Positions 29,176 to 38,077 of a stretch of DNA of 38,077 nucleotides are shown piece by piece (the first letter of the stretch is position 1; the number at the start of each line of letters is the position of its first letter). The stretch lies in the IMG/VR virus record IMGVR_UViG_3300021185_001442, positions 1 through 38,077 of that record; one strand, given 5' to 3'. Under the pieces are notes generated by a model. It made no database searches. It was not told the DNA's origin and saw nothing but the letters and a program-made list of their open reading frames with translations. A program made the position numbers and the translations under genes. This DNA comes from a virus.

Positions 29176-32100
29176 TGGCAATAAGAGACGAAGTAAGAAC
29201 ATTAAAGGCAAATACTCTAGAAGAGTTTAGACAGAAAAGTAATGAGCTTTCAATAAGAAATGTTGGTGATGATAGCCTTTTAAGTAGTAACTTAGGAGAT
29301 AAAACTGAATCATTTACAGCTACATCAGGTCAGAAATTCTTTGAATTAGCTGGAAGGTTTGAAATATTACCTGAAATTACTGTTGATAAAACAACAGGAG
29401 TTGCAGAGTCATATAGGACTGGTGCTATCAGAGTAACAAAACAAGGTACAGCATTAACTCAAGGATTGGCCGCTGCAGATTTTAAAGTTCCTAACTATGC
29501 TTTAAAAGTAACACTAAATGGTTCACCTACAATACATTCATCTTTTGTAGAAAATGCAACTCTTACTCAGTCAGGTGGATTCTCTGGTGTATTATTATCA
29601 GCAGATTCTAGTATATTAAGATTTAAATCTACTAACGGTGTATCATTTAACACTGGCCAAAATTTAACTCTTGGTAGTAATAGTATTGTTGCAGCAAGAA
29701 TATCATCTCAAAATACAATCGATGCTGGTCATGGTACATTAATAGAATTAATAACAGGCGCAACATCAGGTCATGTTATTGTAGTAGATTCAACAAGTTT
29801 AGTAGATGCAGTTAACGAATTACAAGACGATGTAGGTGTCGTAGAAAATTTAACAACAAGCGCAGGTAGTTTAACTCTTGCAGTTAATGAACATGATGCA
29901 GAGCTTGGAACAATTACATCTGGAGCAATGGGAACATCAGCTTCAACTGTAAGTACAGCAATTGCAGAACACGAAGGTCAAATAGGTAATATGTCCTTAA
30001 CTGGTTTATCAGCTACAGATTTATCTGCAGGATTAAGAGAACTTAGAACTGAATTAGGTAATCATGCTTCACTTGATACAAACGTAAAAACTTCAGCTGT
30101 TGTTGCAATTAACGAATTAGAAACTGCAATCAGAGGAAGTGCTAGTAATTATACACTAAGTACAGCAGCAAGTAATTTAGTAGCAGCAATCAACGAATTA
30201 GACGCTTTACAAGGTAACGTTGATATAAGCGCTATTGCTTCTACAGTTACTGCAGCTTTAGCTCAATTACATACAGAAATAGGTGATGTTAATATTACCA
30301 CAATTGCTTCAGGTAATAATAGTATTACTGGAGCTTTATCTCAATTACATACAGAATTAGGAAGCGCTACTTTAGCAACAAGTTCAAATACTCATACAGG
30401 TGCTATTAACGAATTGCATGGAGAAATAAATTCAAACGATACTGATATAGCTACAATTAATACTAAACTTGGTACAATTACAGCAGGCGCATTTGGAACA
30501 ACAGCTTCAACAGTAAGTACTGCAATTAACGAATTACATACTGATGTCGATGCAAGATTATTCTTAACATCTGGTTCAGAACAAACCGTTAATTCAGACG
30601 TAAAAATAGGTAGTGGAAAAACTCTTGATTTATCAGATGGTACATTATTATTATCTAGTGGAGGAGCAGGTTCGGTTGCAAGTTTAGGTTCAGCTTTTGT
30701 TCAATTAGATGCTAACTTAACTTCATCTCCAATGGGATTAAGAGTAGATAGAGACCATATTACTCCATCCGGTTCTATGACTAACCATGATGTAGAATTA
30801 CAATGGGATGAAACACAAGTAAGTTCAAATGCTAAAAGAGCATGGAGATTGAAAGGAATGGCAGCAAACGGTTCTGCAAATACTGCAGATATCGTAACAT
30901 TCTATAATGCTGAAGATTTAGTTCATGCAAATACAATAGCTGGAACAAATGGAATAAAAGCTACGTGGAATGGTGGAACTGAAGATTTTGATTTTACTTT
31001 AACAGCTGACCCAGAAATTACTTTAGGCGGAGATTTAAGTGGAGCAGCAACTTTAACAAATTTAGGTGATGCCACATTAACAGCAACTATCGTAGCAGGG
31101 TCTGTAGAAAATAGTATGTTGGCTTCAAATGCAGTTACTAATGTAAAGATTGCAGATTCAACTATTGCAAATGCTAAATTAGCAAATAAAGGAATAAGTA
31201 TCGATGCTGATTCAGGCACAACTCATCTTATTAATTTAGGTGAAACACTAACAGTAACTGGCCAGTCAGGAGAAGTAGATACTACTATTTCAAATAATAC
31301 TCTTACAATTGGATTACCAAGTAATGTCACAATAGGAAATAACTTAATTGTTACTGGTGACTTAACAGTTCAAGGTACAAATACAATATTAAATACATCA
31401 ACACTAGAAGTAGAAGATACTTTAATACTTGCCGGTAGCAATTTAGGTTCAACCGAACCATCAACTGGCGGATTCGGTCTTGAAACAAAAGTTTTTGCAG
31501 GAGTTCATAGTAATGCTGCTGCTGGAGTAACAGGCGCTCACTCATTAGTATATAACTTTGCGACTGACCAATGGGAAGCTGATGGTAACCAAATATTAGA
31601 TACTGTTAATAGTTTAATTACTCCACAAATAAAAACAAATAATGGAACTTCTGGTAATTTAACACCAACTGATTTAACAGGTACAAGAGATTTAGACTTT
31701 ATTGCGGGTTCTGGTATTACAATTGCTGGTGCTTTAAATAGTACAGATATTGATATTACAATTACAAACTCAGATAAAGGTTCATCACAAACATTCTATA
31801 AAACATTTACAACAGACGCTGGTTCCAATGTAGTTGCTAGCGCCAATAATGATTCAATTGAAATAGAAGGTGGTACAGGATTAACTACTACAGGTTCTGC
31901 AGATAAGGTTTCAATAAAATTAGATAACACTGCAGTAACTCCAAATAGTTATGGTAGTGGTTCAGCTATTCCAACATTTACTGTAGATGCTCAAGGCCGT
32001 TTAACAGCCGCAGGTAGTGTTTCAGTTGATACTTACAGTGGATGGAATTTAACTGTAGGCGGAGTTGCAAGAGGTTTAATATCAGAAGATGAAATTGTTT

Positions 32101-33320
32101 CATTTACTGGTGGAAATGCTATTGATGTAGCTTACAGTGCTACAAATAATAACATAACGTTTAATCATGCTGATACATCAGGTGCAGCCAATGTAGATAA
32201 TAATGGTACTAATTTTGTACAAGATATGACTTTTGATGCGTATGGTCATGTTCAAAGCGTGACTTCAGCTGGATTTACATTAGGTAATGGAACATTAACA
32301 GTTCAGGGTACTGGAGTCCTAGGTGGAACAGGAACATTTACAGCTAACCAATCTACAGCTGGTACAATATCAATTACACATGATGCTGTAAGTAAATCAA
32401 GTACTACAAGTACAGCTACTCCTGGATATGGCTCAACATTTACAGCAATTGATTCAATTACAACAAGTGCTGAAGGTCATGTCACTGCAGTTAATACAAA
32501 AACCGTTACAATTCCTGCTTCTGATAATACAAATACTCAATTAAGTGTTGCACAAGTAAGAGCAGCAGTAGAGGCTGCAAGTGATTCAAATGTATTTACT
32601 GATGCAGACCATACTAAATTAAATGGTGTTGCAGCAGGCGCAACAGCTACTAACGCTACTGACCAAAATTTTACAACCACATTAAAGAATAAATTAGATG
32701 GTATAGCAGCAGGTGCAACAGCTACTAACGCTACTGAACAGAATTTTACAACTGTTTTAAAAAATAAATTAGATGGTATAGCAGCAAGTGCAACGAATAC
32801 AGCTGCACCTCATTATACTAGTGCAATTGGTTCTTCTGATGTTACAACTGCATTAGGATTTACACCATATAATTCAACTAACCCAAGTGGTTATACAACA
32901 TATAGTGCTAACCAAACTTTAAATAATAACTCTAATGTTCACTTTGAAGGTTTAATGGTTGGGCAAACAAGTTCTGCTACTGCAAATACCATACGTTGTG
33001 TTGGTGATGTTGTTGCTTTCTATTCATCAGATGAAAGATTAAAAGATAATATTACACCAATCGAAAATTCATTAGAAAAGGTTGGCCAACTTAAAGGTTA
33101 TGAGTTTGATTGGAACGATAATCAAGAAGTTTACGAAGGACATGATGTTGGTGTTATTGCTCAAGAAGTAGAAAAAGTAGTACCAGAGATTGTCGAAACA
33201 AGAAAACATGATGGCTATAAAGCTGTTAAATACGAAAAATTAGTTCCTTTATTAATAAATGCAATTAATGAATTAAAAGCTGAAATTGAAGAACTAAAAA
33301 GTATAAATAAGAAGGTATAG
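29175..33320 (+). CDS. Tail fibre with C-terminal S74 intramolecular chaperone, 1381 aa
   Basis: The N-terminus (RTLKANTLEEFRQKSNELS) is a marine fibre start. The shaft consists of repeats: INELHTE/INELE segments every few dozen residues (about 210-470), the GDLTVQGTNTILNTSTLEVE module (near residue 730), and three 25-residue KLDGIAAGATATNA repeats (nt 32616-32800). The last part is a peptidase S74 domain: SSDERLKDNI with catalytic Ser1285 and Lys1290, then GVIAQEVEKVVPEIV and a coiled-coil tail. In this family the domain trimerises the fibre and then cuts itself off before the Ser. Likely a receptor-binding or side fibre. Confidence 0.85.
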   Translation: MAIRDEVRTLKANTLEEFRQKSNELSIRNVGDDSLLSSNLGDKTESFTATSGQKFFELAGRFEILPEITVDKTTGVAESYRTGAIRVTKQGTALTQGLAAADFKVPNYALKVTLNGSPTIHSSFVENATLTQSGGFSGVLLSADSSILRFKSTNGVSFNTGQNLTLGSNSIVAARISSQNTIDAGHGTLIELITGATSGHVIVVDSTSLVDAVNELQDDVGVVENLTTSAGSLTLAVNEHDAELGTITSGAMGTSASTVSTAIAEHEGQIGNMSLTGLSATDLSAGLRELRTELGNHASLDTNVKTSAVVAINELETAIRGSASNYTLSTAASNLVAAINELDALQGNVDISAIASTVTAALAQLHTEIGDVNITTIASGNNSITGALSQLHTELGSATLATSSNTHTGAINELHGEINSNDTDIATINTKLGTITAGAFGTTASTVSTAINELHTDVDARLFLTSGSEQTVNSDVKIGSGKTLDLSDGTLLLSSGGAGSVASLGSAFVQLDANLTSSPMGLRVDRDHITPSGSMTNHDVELQWDETQVSSNAKRAWRLKGMAANGSANTADIVTFYNAEDLVHANTIAGTNGIKATWNGGTEDFDFTLTADPEITLGGDLSGAATLTNLGDATLTATIVAGSVENSMLASNAVTNVKIADSTIANAKLANKGISIDADSGTTHLINLGETLTVTGQSGEVDTTISNNTLTIGLPSNVTIGNNLIVTGDLTVQGTNTILNTSTLEVEDTLILAGSNLGSTEPSTGGFGLETKVFAGVHSNAAAGVTGAHSLVYNFATDQWEADGNQILDTVNSLITPQIKTNNGTSGNLTPTDLTGTRDLDFIAGSGITIAGALNSTDIDITITNSDKGSSQTFYKTFTTDAGSNVVASANNDSIEIEGGTGLTTTGSADKVSIKLDNTAVTPNSYGSGSAIPTFTVDAQGRLTAAGSVSVDTYSGWNLTVGGVARGLISEDEIVSFTGGNAIDVAYSATNNNITFNHADTSGAANVDNNGTNFVQDMTFDAYGHVQSVTSAGFTLGNGTLTVQGTGVLGGTGTFTANQSTAGTISITHDAVSKSSTTSTATPGYGSTFTAIDSITTSAEGHVTAVNTKTVTIPASDNTNTQLSVAQVRAAVEAASDSNVFTDADHTKLNGVAAGATATNATDQNFTTTLKNKLDGIAAGATATNATEQNFTTVLKNKLDGIAASATNTAAPHYTSAIGSSDVTTALGFTPYNSTNPSGYTTYSANQTLNNNSNVHFEGLMVGQTSSATANTIRCVGDVVAFYSSDERLKDNITPIENSLEKVGQLKGYEFDWNDNQEVYEGHDVGVIAQEVEKVVPEIVETRKHDGYKAVKYEKLVPLLINAINELKAEIEELKSINKKV
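32616..32800 (+). repeat. 75-bp tandem repeat in the S74 fibre gene
   Basis: Copies start at 32616, 32691 and 32766 (the last incomplete), each encoding KL(N/D)G(V/I)AA(G/S)AT plus NAT(D/E)QNFTT. The 25-residue period is a common fibre shaft repeat. Confidence 0.85.
33302..33309 (+). promoter_or_regulatory. Candidate late promoter before the 112-aa gene
   Basis: TATAAATA overlapping the last codons of the S74 fibre, 16 nt before the next ATG. Transcription would begin near 33315, leaving a short leader with GGTATAG. It would separate expression of the small fibre proteins from the large fibre. Confidence 0.45.
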
Positions 33321-33325
33321 ATTAA

Positions 33326-33664
33326 ATGGCAATATACTCTAACATAGTAATCGATCAAGGAGCTGATTACGCAGCTTCAATTGATGTAACTGATGCCGAT
33401 GGAGATGCTTTAAACTTAACAGGTCATACAGGAAAAGGCCAAATAAGAAAAACATACTCATCAACAACTGCTGTAGATTTTGCAGTATCAGTAGCAAATC
33501 CGGCTACTACGGGAGTATTAAACATTAGTTTGACAAACGTTCAAACTAATGCTATGAAAGCCGGTCGTTATGTTTATGATATAGAAATAACTGCTGGGTC
33601 AGGTACAAAAACAAGAGTTTTAGAAGGACAATTAGAAATTACACCGGGAGTTACGCAAACATAA
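33326..33664 (+). CDS. Small beta-sandwich virion protein, 112 aa
   Basis: IDQGADYAASIDVTDADGDALNLTGHTGKGQIRKTYSS is a single region at residues 9-46. It resembles the N-terminal adaptor sandwich of phage receptor-binding and BppU-like proteins (VIDQGADY, then a D-x-D-G turn), followed by VLNISLTNVQTNAMKAGRYVYDIEI. It is a compact beta protein without fibre repeats, likely an adaptor or decoration protein at the fibre base (inference). Its stop overlaps the next ATG. Confidence 0.7.
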   Translation: MAIYSNIVIDQGADYAASIDVTDADGDALNLTGHTGKGQIRKTYSSTTAVDFAVSVANPATTGVLNISLTNVQTNAMKAGRYVYDIEITAGSGTKTRVLEGQLEITPGVTQT

Positions 33665-33879
33665 TGGCGAATATAAAAGCTAAAATAAAACGAAACCCAA
33701 ATAAAATAGTAGCGCAAACCTTAAAAGTAGGTAACGTTGCTTTAACAGATTTAACAGATGTGAATGCTCAGGGATTCTCCGATGGTGGTGTTTTGATATA
33801 TAATGGTTCAACAACAAAATGGGATGCAACAACAACAATTGGAAACATCAATACTAATATAACTGGAGGCACATACTAG
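33664..33879 (+). CDS. Small fibre-cluster protein, 71 aa
   Basis: Coupled on both sides (TAATG before, TAGTG after). Basic N-terminus (KAKIKRNPNKI), then the VALTDLTDVNAQG...GGVLIYNGSTTKWDATTTI motif seen in fibre and fibre-tip proteins of marine phages. It ends in TGGTY, and the next gene ends in DGGTY. Probably a small structural or adaptor piece of the fibre system; function not known. Confidence 0.65.
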   Translation: MANIKAKIKRNPNKIVAQTLKVGNVALTDLTDVNAQGFSDGGVLIYNGSTTKWDATTTIGNINTNITGGTY

Positions 33880-35366
33880 TGGCTAATTTAACAAGAATAA
33901 AAATATTAACTACGGGCTCAACAACCACTGCTCCGGCTAATATCAAAACAGGTGAGCTGGCATACTCTTATGTAACCGGTACTCAAGCAAATAACGGTGA
34001 TAGACTTTATGTAGGTACAGGCGCAGAATCAGGTGGGGTTGCATCTTCTGTAGACCTAATAGGCGGTAAGTATTTTACATCATTATTAGACCATGTTCAT
34101 GGAACAACAACAGCCAGTAGCGCTTTAATTGTTGATGCTAATAAGCATGTATCTGATTTAAATATCGGAAGTTTAGCACTTGAAGCTTCAGGTGGTTCTG
34201 GACAAGTTGTAACAAGTATTGTTACTTCAATGCCAGGTTCTCCAACTGATGCTCAGTTAATTACAGCACAAGGTGTTAAAGAATTTGTTGATACATTAGA
34301 CTTATCAGTTTCTGGTGATAGTGGTTCAATTGCAGTAGATTTGTTTACTGGTGCTGCTTCTAACGAAGAAACATTAGGTATTATAGGTACTGCTAACGAA
34401 ATTGAAACTGCAGCATCAGGTAATAATGTCCAAATAGGTTTACCGAATAATGTAACAATTACTGGTGAATTAGATGTTGCAACTTTAGATGTCGCTACAT
34501 CAGCCGCAATCGCATCTGCTACAATCGAAGATTTAACAAACAATAGAGTTGTTATAGCAGGTACTGGTGGAGAACTTGAAGATGACGCTAACTTTACTTT
34601 TGACGGTACAAGTTTAAATGTTGGTGGAGCAAACTTCTCAGTTGCTCATGCATCTGGTAATACAGTTGTTGGTGGAACATTACAAGTAAACGGAAATGTT
34701 ACTTTAGGCAATCAATCATCTGATACAGTTCAAACACAAGGTAATTTAACAGTTGGTGGAAACTTAACTGTACAAGGAACAACAACATCAGTTAACTCAA
34801 CAGAAACAACATTAACTGACCCAATGATAGAATTGGCTAAAGATACATCATCAGCCGATGGTCTAGACAGAGGAGTAAGATTTAAATGGCATAATGGTTC
34901 AGCAGTTAAAGATGGTTTCTTTGGTTTTGATATACAAACACAAAGATTCTCATTTACTCCAGATGAAGATTTAAGTGGAGGCGACGATGCTTCATCACCT
35001 TGGGGTGACTTAAACATTGGAGACATTTATGGTACTGGTGCTACACTCGACAATGTAAGAGTCGGTGTTACTGCAGCAGGAGAAATAGATACAAGTTCAG
35101 GCAATTTAACTCTTGACTCAGCTGGTGGTACAGTTGTTGTTGATGATAATTTAAATGTCACTGGAACAGTTACGTTAACAAATGATTTGGCAGTTACCGA
35201 GGGTGGTACTGGAGTTTCAGCATTTACAGACAATGGTGTATTATATGGAGATGGGACTAACGCTTTAGACGTTACAGCAGCTTCAAGTGCAAATGGTTCT
35301 ATATTACAAGCTAACTCTGGAGCAGCTCCTGCGTTCTCTAATATCATTGATGGCGGAACATATTAA
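33879..35366 (+). CDS. Repeat-rich tail fibre-type protein, 495 aa (GTG start)
   Basis: A GTG start overlapping the upstream TAG (TAGTG); no ATG gives the conserved MANLTRIKIL beginning. The N-terminal part (TTAPANIKTGELAYSYVTG...GDRLYVGTG) is the fibre-attachment segment also present in the next gene. The middle has beta-rich repeats and the GNLTVGGNLTVQGTTTSVNS module shared with both neighbouring fibres. It ends with FSNIIDGGTY. No enzyme or chaperone domain is visible. Likely a virion fibre or fibre-tip subunit. Confidence 0.75.
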   Translation: MANLTRIKILTTGSTTTAPANIKTGELAYSYVTGTQANNGDRLYVGTGAESGGVASSVDLIGGKYFTSLLDHVHGTTTASSALIVDANKHVSDLNIGSLALEASGGSGQVVTSIVTSMPGSPTDAQLITAQGVKEFVDTLDLSVSGDSGSIAVDLFTGAASNEETLGIIGTANEIETAASGNNVQIGLPNNVTITGELDVATLDVATSAAIASATIEDLTNNRVVIAGTGGELEDDANFTFDGTSLNVGGANFSVAHASGNTVVGGTLQVNGNVTLGNQSSDTVQTQGNLTVGGNLTVQGTTTSVNSTETTLTDPMIELAKDTSSADGLDRGVRFKWHNGSAVKDGFFGFDIQTQRFSFTPDEDLSGGDDASSPWGDLNIGDIYGTGATLDNVRVGVTAAGEIDTSSGNLTLDSAGGTVVVDDNLNVTGTVTLTNDLAVTEGGTGVSAFTDNGVLYGDGTNALDVTAASSANGSILQANSGAAPAFSNIIDGGTY

Positions 35367-35374
35367 TATAAATA
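35367..35374 (+). promoter_or_regulatory. T4-type late promoter before the last fibre gene
   Basis: TATAAATA directly after the 495-aa gene's TAA and 56 nt before the TTG start. This is the largest gap in the late region (64 bp). A leader of about 50 nt with AAAGGAG would result. Position and spacing make it one of the more convincing late promoters here. Confidence 0.7.
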
Positions 35375-35430
35375 TATTATAATATAGTTTATAAACTTCC
35401 TTATATAAGGATTGAAAAAAGGAGCCAAAA

Positions 35431-38077
35431 TTGGCAAGAAATACGAACATTAAGTTAAGGCGTTCGGCAACAGCCGCTGCTATTCCAACAACAAGTAATT
35501 TAGACCTAGGTGAGTTAGCGCTTAATACTAACGACGGTAAGTTATATATGAAAACTACCGAGGGTAGTTTAGATAGCGTTATTCAGGTCGGCTCCGCAAC
35601 AGATACTTATTTTAAAATAAGAAAAACTGTCAATCAAAATTTTACTGTCACAGTTGCTTCAAAAACTACAGACCACGTTTATAATGGCTTAGGTTCAAGC
35701 AGTGGTTATATTATTAATGGTATTGAATCACCTCATTTAAATTTTGTACCAGGTAATTCATATCAATTTGACCAATCAGACGGCTCAAACTCAGGCCATC
35801 CTTTAAGATTCTATTACGATGCTGCAAAAACGACAGCATATACAGCAGGCGTAACAACAAACGGAACTGCTGGTAGTTCAGGAGCATATACAAAAATTGT
35901 TCCAACTAAAGATACTCCAATGGTTCTTTATTACCAATGTACTGCTCATGGATATATGGGTGGTTCAGTCAGTTTTGCTACAAGAAATTTAACTGGATTT
36001 GATACTGATGAACTAGGAGAAGGTTCAAGTAATTTATACTTCACGAACGCACGAGCGCGCGGAGCAATATCAGTTACAGATTCTGGTGGAGATGGTTCTC
36101 TTGCTTATAATAGTTCAACAGGTGTTATAACTTATACAGGGCCAAGTGCATCGGAAGTAAGAGCTCATTTTTCTGCAGGAACTGGTATAGGAATATCAGG
36201 TGGTACAATATCCACATCAATAACACAATATACAGATGCTCTTGCAAGGGCAGCAATATCAGTCACTGATTCCGGTGGAGATGGAAGTTTAGCATACAAT
36301 AATTCAACTGGTGTTATAACATATACCGGTCCTTCTGCTGCTGAGGTAAGAGCTCATTTATCAGCTGGAACTGGTGTAACATATTCAGGTGGTCAAATAA
36401 GTATTGGCCAGGCAGTTGCAACAACTTCAAATGTACAATTTAATAACGTACAGGTAGATGGAACATTAACATCAGACGATATCACATCAACAAATATAGC
36501 TGCTACTGGTAATTTAACTGTATCTGGTAATTTAACAGTTAATGGAACTACTACAACTTTAAATACTGCAACGCTTGATGTTGAAGATAAAAATATAACT
36601 CTGAATAAAGGTTCAGGAGATACATCAGGTTCAGCAAATGGTGCTGGTATTACAATACAAGATGCCGTTAATAGTTCAACAGATGCCACTATATTATGGA
36701 ATACAACTAGCGATGCATTTGATTTTTCACACCCATTAACAATTACAAGTACAACAACTAATGATACTTTATTATTAACAACAACTGAAGCTTCAAGTTC
36801 TGCAGCTCCAGTATTAACCTTTAAAAGAAATTCTGGTTCACCGGCTGATGCAGATTATTTAGGACAACTTAAATTCAAAGGTGAAAACGATGCTGACCAA
36901 GAAGTTGTATATGCAAAAGTCACAGCTAAAATACAAGACGCTTCTGATGGAAGTGAAGATGGTTTATTAGAATTTGCAAATAGAAAAGCTGGTTCAAATG
37001 TTATTACAGCTAGATTGCGTTCTGATTCATTACAATTATTAAATGGTACGAGCCTAGTAGTTGCAGGATTAACTTACCCGACAAGTGATGGCACAAGTGG
37101 CCAGGCTCTCGTAACTGATGGTTCAGGTAATTTATCATTTAGTACAATATCTAGCGGTGGTGGAACAGTTACTGAAGCATTTAAAAATATTGCTGTAAGT
37201 GGTCAAACAAATATTGTTGCTGACGCGGCGACAGATACACTTACATTTGCAGCAGGTTCTGGTATTCAATTAACAACTACTCCAGGAACTGATACTCTTA
37301 CAATTACATCAACAGCTACAGGTTCGGTTACTGAAGCATTTAAAACTATTGCAGTTTCAGGCCAAACAAACATAGTTGCTGACTCAGCTACAGACACACT
37401 TACATTAGCTGCTGGTAGTAATATGACTATTACTCAGGATGCTAGTACAGATACAATTACATTCGCTTCATCAGGAAGTGGCGGTAGTAGTCAAAGTGCA
37501 TTATATAAAGAATATGTATATACACCAGGAAGTAGTACAACAACATTTACTGGTAGTGATGCAAACGGAAGTACATTATCATATACAGTTGGTTATATAA
37601 GCGTATATTTAAATGGTGTATTATTAAAACCTACAACTGACTATACAGCAACAAATGGAACTTCTGTAGTATTAGTTAATACTGCGGTAAGCGGTGATGT
37701 AATACAAATTGCCACATTCGTACAAATTGTAGGCTCTGGTGATTCAGCAATAACTGCAGTAACATATAGTGGTTCAGGTACTATAACACTTAGTGCTAAT
37801 CCAAATCATGAAAACAATACACAACTTTACATCGATGGTGTTTATCAAAATAAAGATACTTATTCAGTCAGTGGTACAACATTAACATTTTCTACTACAC
37901 CACCAGCCGGGGCATTAGTTGAAGTTGTTATTGGAAGCAGAAATGTAACTGTTGATGATGTACAAGGATTAACAGTCAATGGTGATTTAACTGTTGATAC
38001 AGATGTATTGTATGTAGATTCTACAAATAATAAAGTTGGTATAGGAACGACTAATCCAGGAGAACTATTAGAAGTTA
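35431..38077 (+). CDS. Large tail fibre with cupredoxin-like module (cut by window end)
   Basis: Open from a TTG at 35431 to the window edge, at least 882 codons. AAAAAAGGAG lies 6 nt before the TTG and the protein begins (M)ARNTNIKLRRSATAAAIP, the usual marine fibre start, so the rare start codon is well supported. Order of parts: attachment segment NLDLGELALNTNDGKLYMK; a cupredoxin-like module (about residues 75-180) with His123, Cys170, His173, Met176; two 63-residue repeats; the GNLTVNGTTTTLNTATLDVE module shared with two other fibres; TEAFK..AVSGQTNIVAD repeats; then YVYTPGSSTTTFTG domains. Likely a receptor-contact fibre. The C-terminus is not visible. Confidence 0.8.
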   Translation, partial: MARNTNIKLRRSATAAAIPTTSNLDLGELALNTNDGKLYMKTTEGSLDSVIQVGSATDTYFKIRKTVNQNFTVTVASKTTDHVYNGLGSSSGYIINGIESPHLNFVPGNSYQFDQSDGSNSGHPLRFYYDAAKTTAYTAGVTTNGTAGSSGAYTKIVPTKDTPMVLYYQCTAHGYMGGSVSFATRNLTGFDTDELGEGSSNLYFTNARARGAISVTDSGGDGSLAYNSSTGVITYTGPSASEVRAHFSAGTGIGISGGTISTSITQYTDALARAAISVTDSGGDGSLAYNNSTGVITYTGPSAAEVRAHLSAGTGVTYSGGQISIGQAVATTSNVQFNNVQVDGTLTSDDITSTNIAATGNLTVSGNLTVNGTTTTLNTATLDVEDKNITLNKGSGDTSGSANGAGITIQDAVNSSTDATILWNTTSDAFDFSHPLTITSTTTNDTLLLTTTEASSSAAPVLTFKRNSGSPADADYLGQLKFKGENDADQEVVYAKVTAKIQDASDGSEDGLLEFANRKAGSNVITARLRSDSLQLLNGTSLVVAGLTYPTSDGTSGQALVTDGSGNLSFSTISSGGGTVTEAFKNIAVSGQTNIVADAATDTLTFAAGSGIQLTTTPGTDTLTITSTATGSVTEAFKTIAVSGQTNIVADSATDTLTLAAGSNMTITQDASTDTITFASSGSGGSSQSALYKEYVYTPGSSTTTFTGSDANGSTLSYTVGYISVYLNGVLLKPTTDYTATNGTSVVLVNTAVSGDVIQIATFVQIVGSGDSAITAVTYSGSGTITLSANPNHENNTQLYIDGVYQNKDTYSVSGTTLTFSTTPPAGALVEVVIGSRNVTVDDVQGLTVNGDLTVDTDVLYVDSTNNKVGIGTTNPGELLEV
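36064..36411 (+). repeat. 189-bp tandem repeat in the last fibre gene
   Basis: Copies start at 36064 and 36253 and encode AISVTDSGGDGSLAYN, STGVITYTGPSA and EVRAHxSAGTG almost unchanged, while the DNA differs at many third positions. This shows selection on protein rather than recent duplication. The second copy diverges after about 36400. Confidence 0.85.

Noticed and set aside
32616-32800. CRISPR-like direct repeats
   Set aside because: Repeats are in frame, contiguous without spacers, and encode a well-known fibre shaft repeat.

Overview
The window looks like part of the genome of a marine T4-like myovirus (cyanophage or pelagiphage type). The DNA is very AT-rich, nearly every base is coding, genes are joined by TAATG or ATGA overlaps, and the proteins match the T4 virion and replication core in their marine versions (gp32, gp33, gp59, gp4, gp48, gp53, gp27, gp5, gp25, gp6, gp7, gp8). 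No photosynthesis genes occur here, so the host cannot be fixed from this window. An AT-rich SAR11-type or cyanobacterial host is an inference only.

Positions 1-3720 hold a block of small early genes on the + strand, mostly unrecognised. The exception is a HAD phosphatase resembling the phosphatase half of T4 polynucleotide kinase. The block is driven by near-identical sigma70-type promoters: TTTACA, 17-nt spacer, extended -10 TGGTATAAT. It ends in a GC-rich terminator-like element. Two more copies of the promoter follow. One drives a 383-aa unknown protein and a 2-Cys peroxiredoxin, leading into gp33 (late transcription) and gp59 (helicase loader). The other drives gp32. A strong intrinsic terminator closes this half.

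Positions 7399-12187 run on the - strand and form a tail/head-completion operon. Read in transcription order it is gp4-like nuclease, a gp2-like protein, a tail-tube-fold protein, gp26, gp51, a two-helix membrane protein and a gp29-like tape measure. The gp26/gp51 junction carries a canonical T TTT TTT slippery heptamer in exact register, with a Shine-Dalgarno-like sequence upstream and a stem-loop downstream, and gp51 lies in the -1 frame with no ribosome binding site. This predicts a gp26-gp51 fusion made by programmed -1 frameshifting, in the same tube - chaperone - tape-measure order as the lambda G/GT system. It is the most interesting feature of the window.

Positions 12187-38077 run on the + strand. 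Two oppositely directed TATAAATA late promoters lie in the 53-bp gap at 12188-12240. Rightward come baseplate genes gp48, gp53, gp27, gp5 (no lysozyme domain), an unknown 333-aa protein, gp25, gp6, gp7-like and gp8. They are followed by a 1746-aa structural protein and a fibre cluster: an S74-chaperone fibre, two small proteins, a 495-aa repeat protein, and a large fibre cut by the window end that contains a cupredoxin-like module. Additional TATAAATA boxes precede gp25, gp8, the 112-aa gene and the last fibre. Together the two divergent late operons would build the hub/tube/tape measure and the wedge/fibres at the same time, after gp33-dependent late transcription starts.
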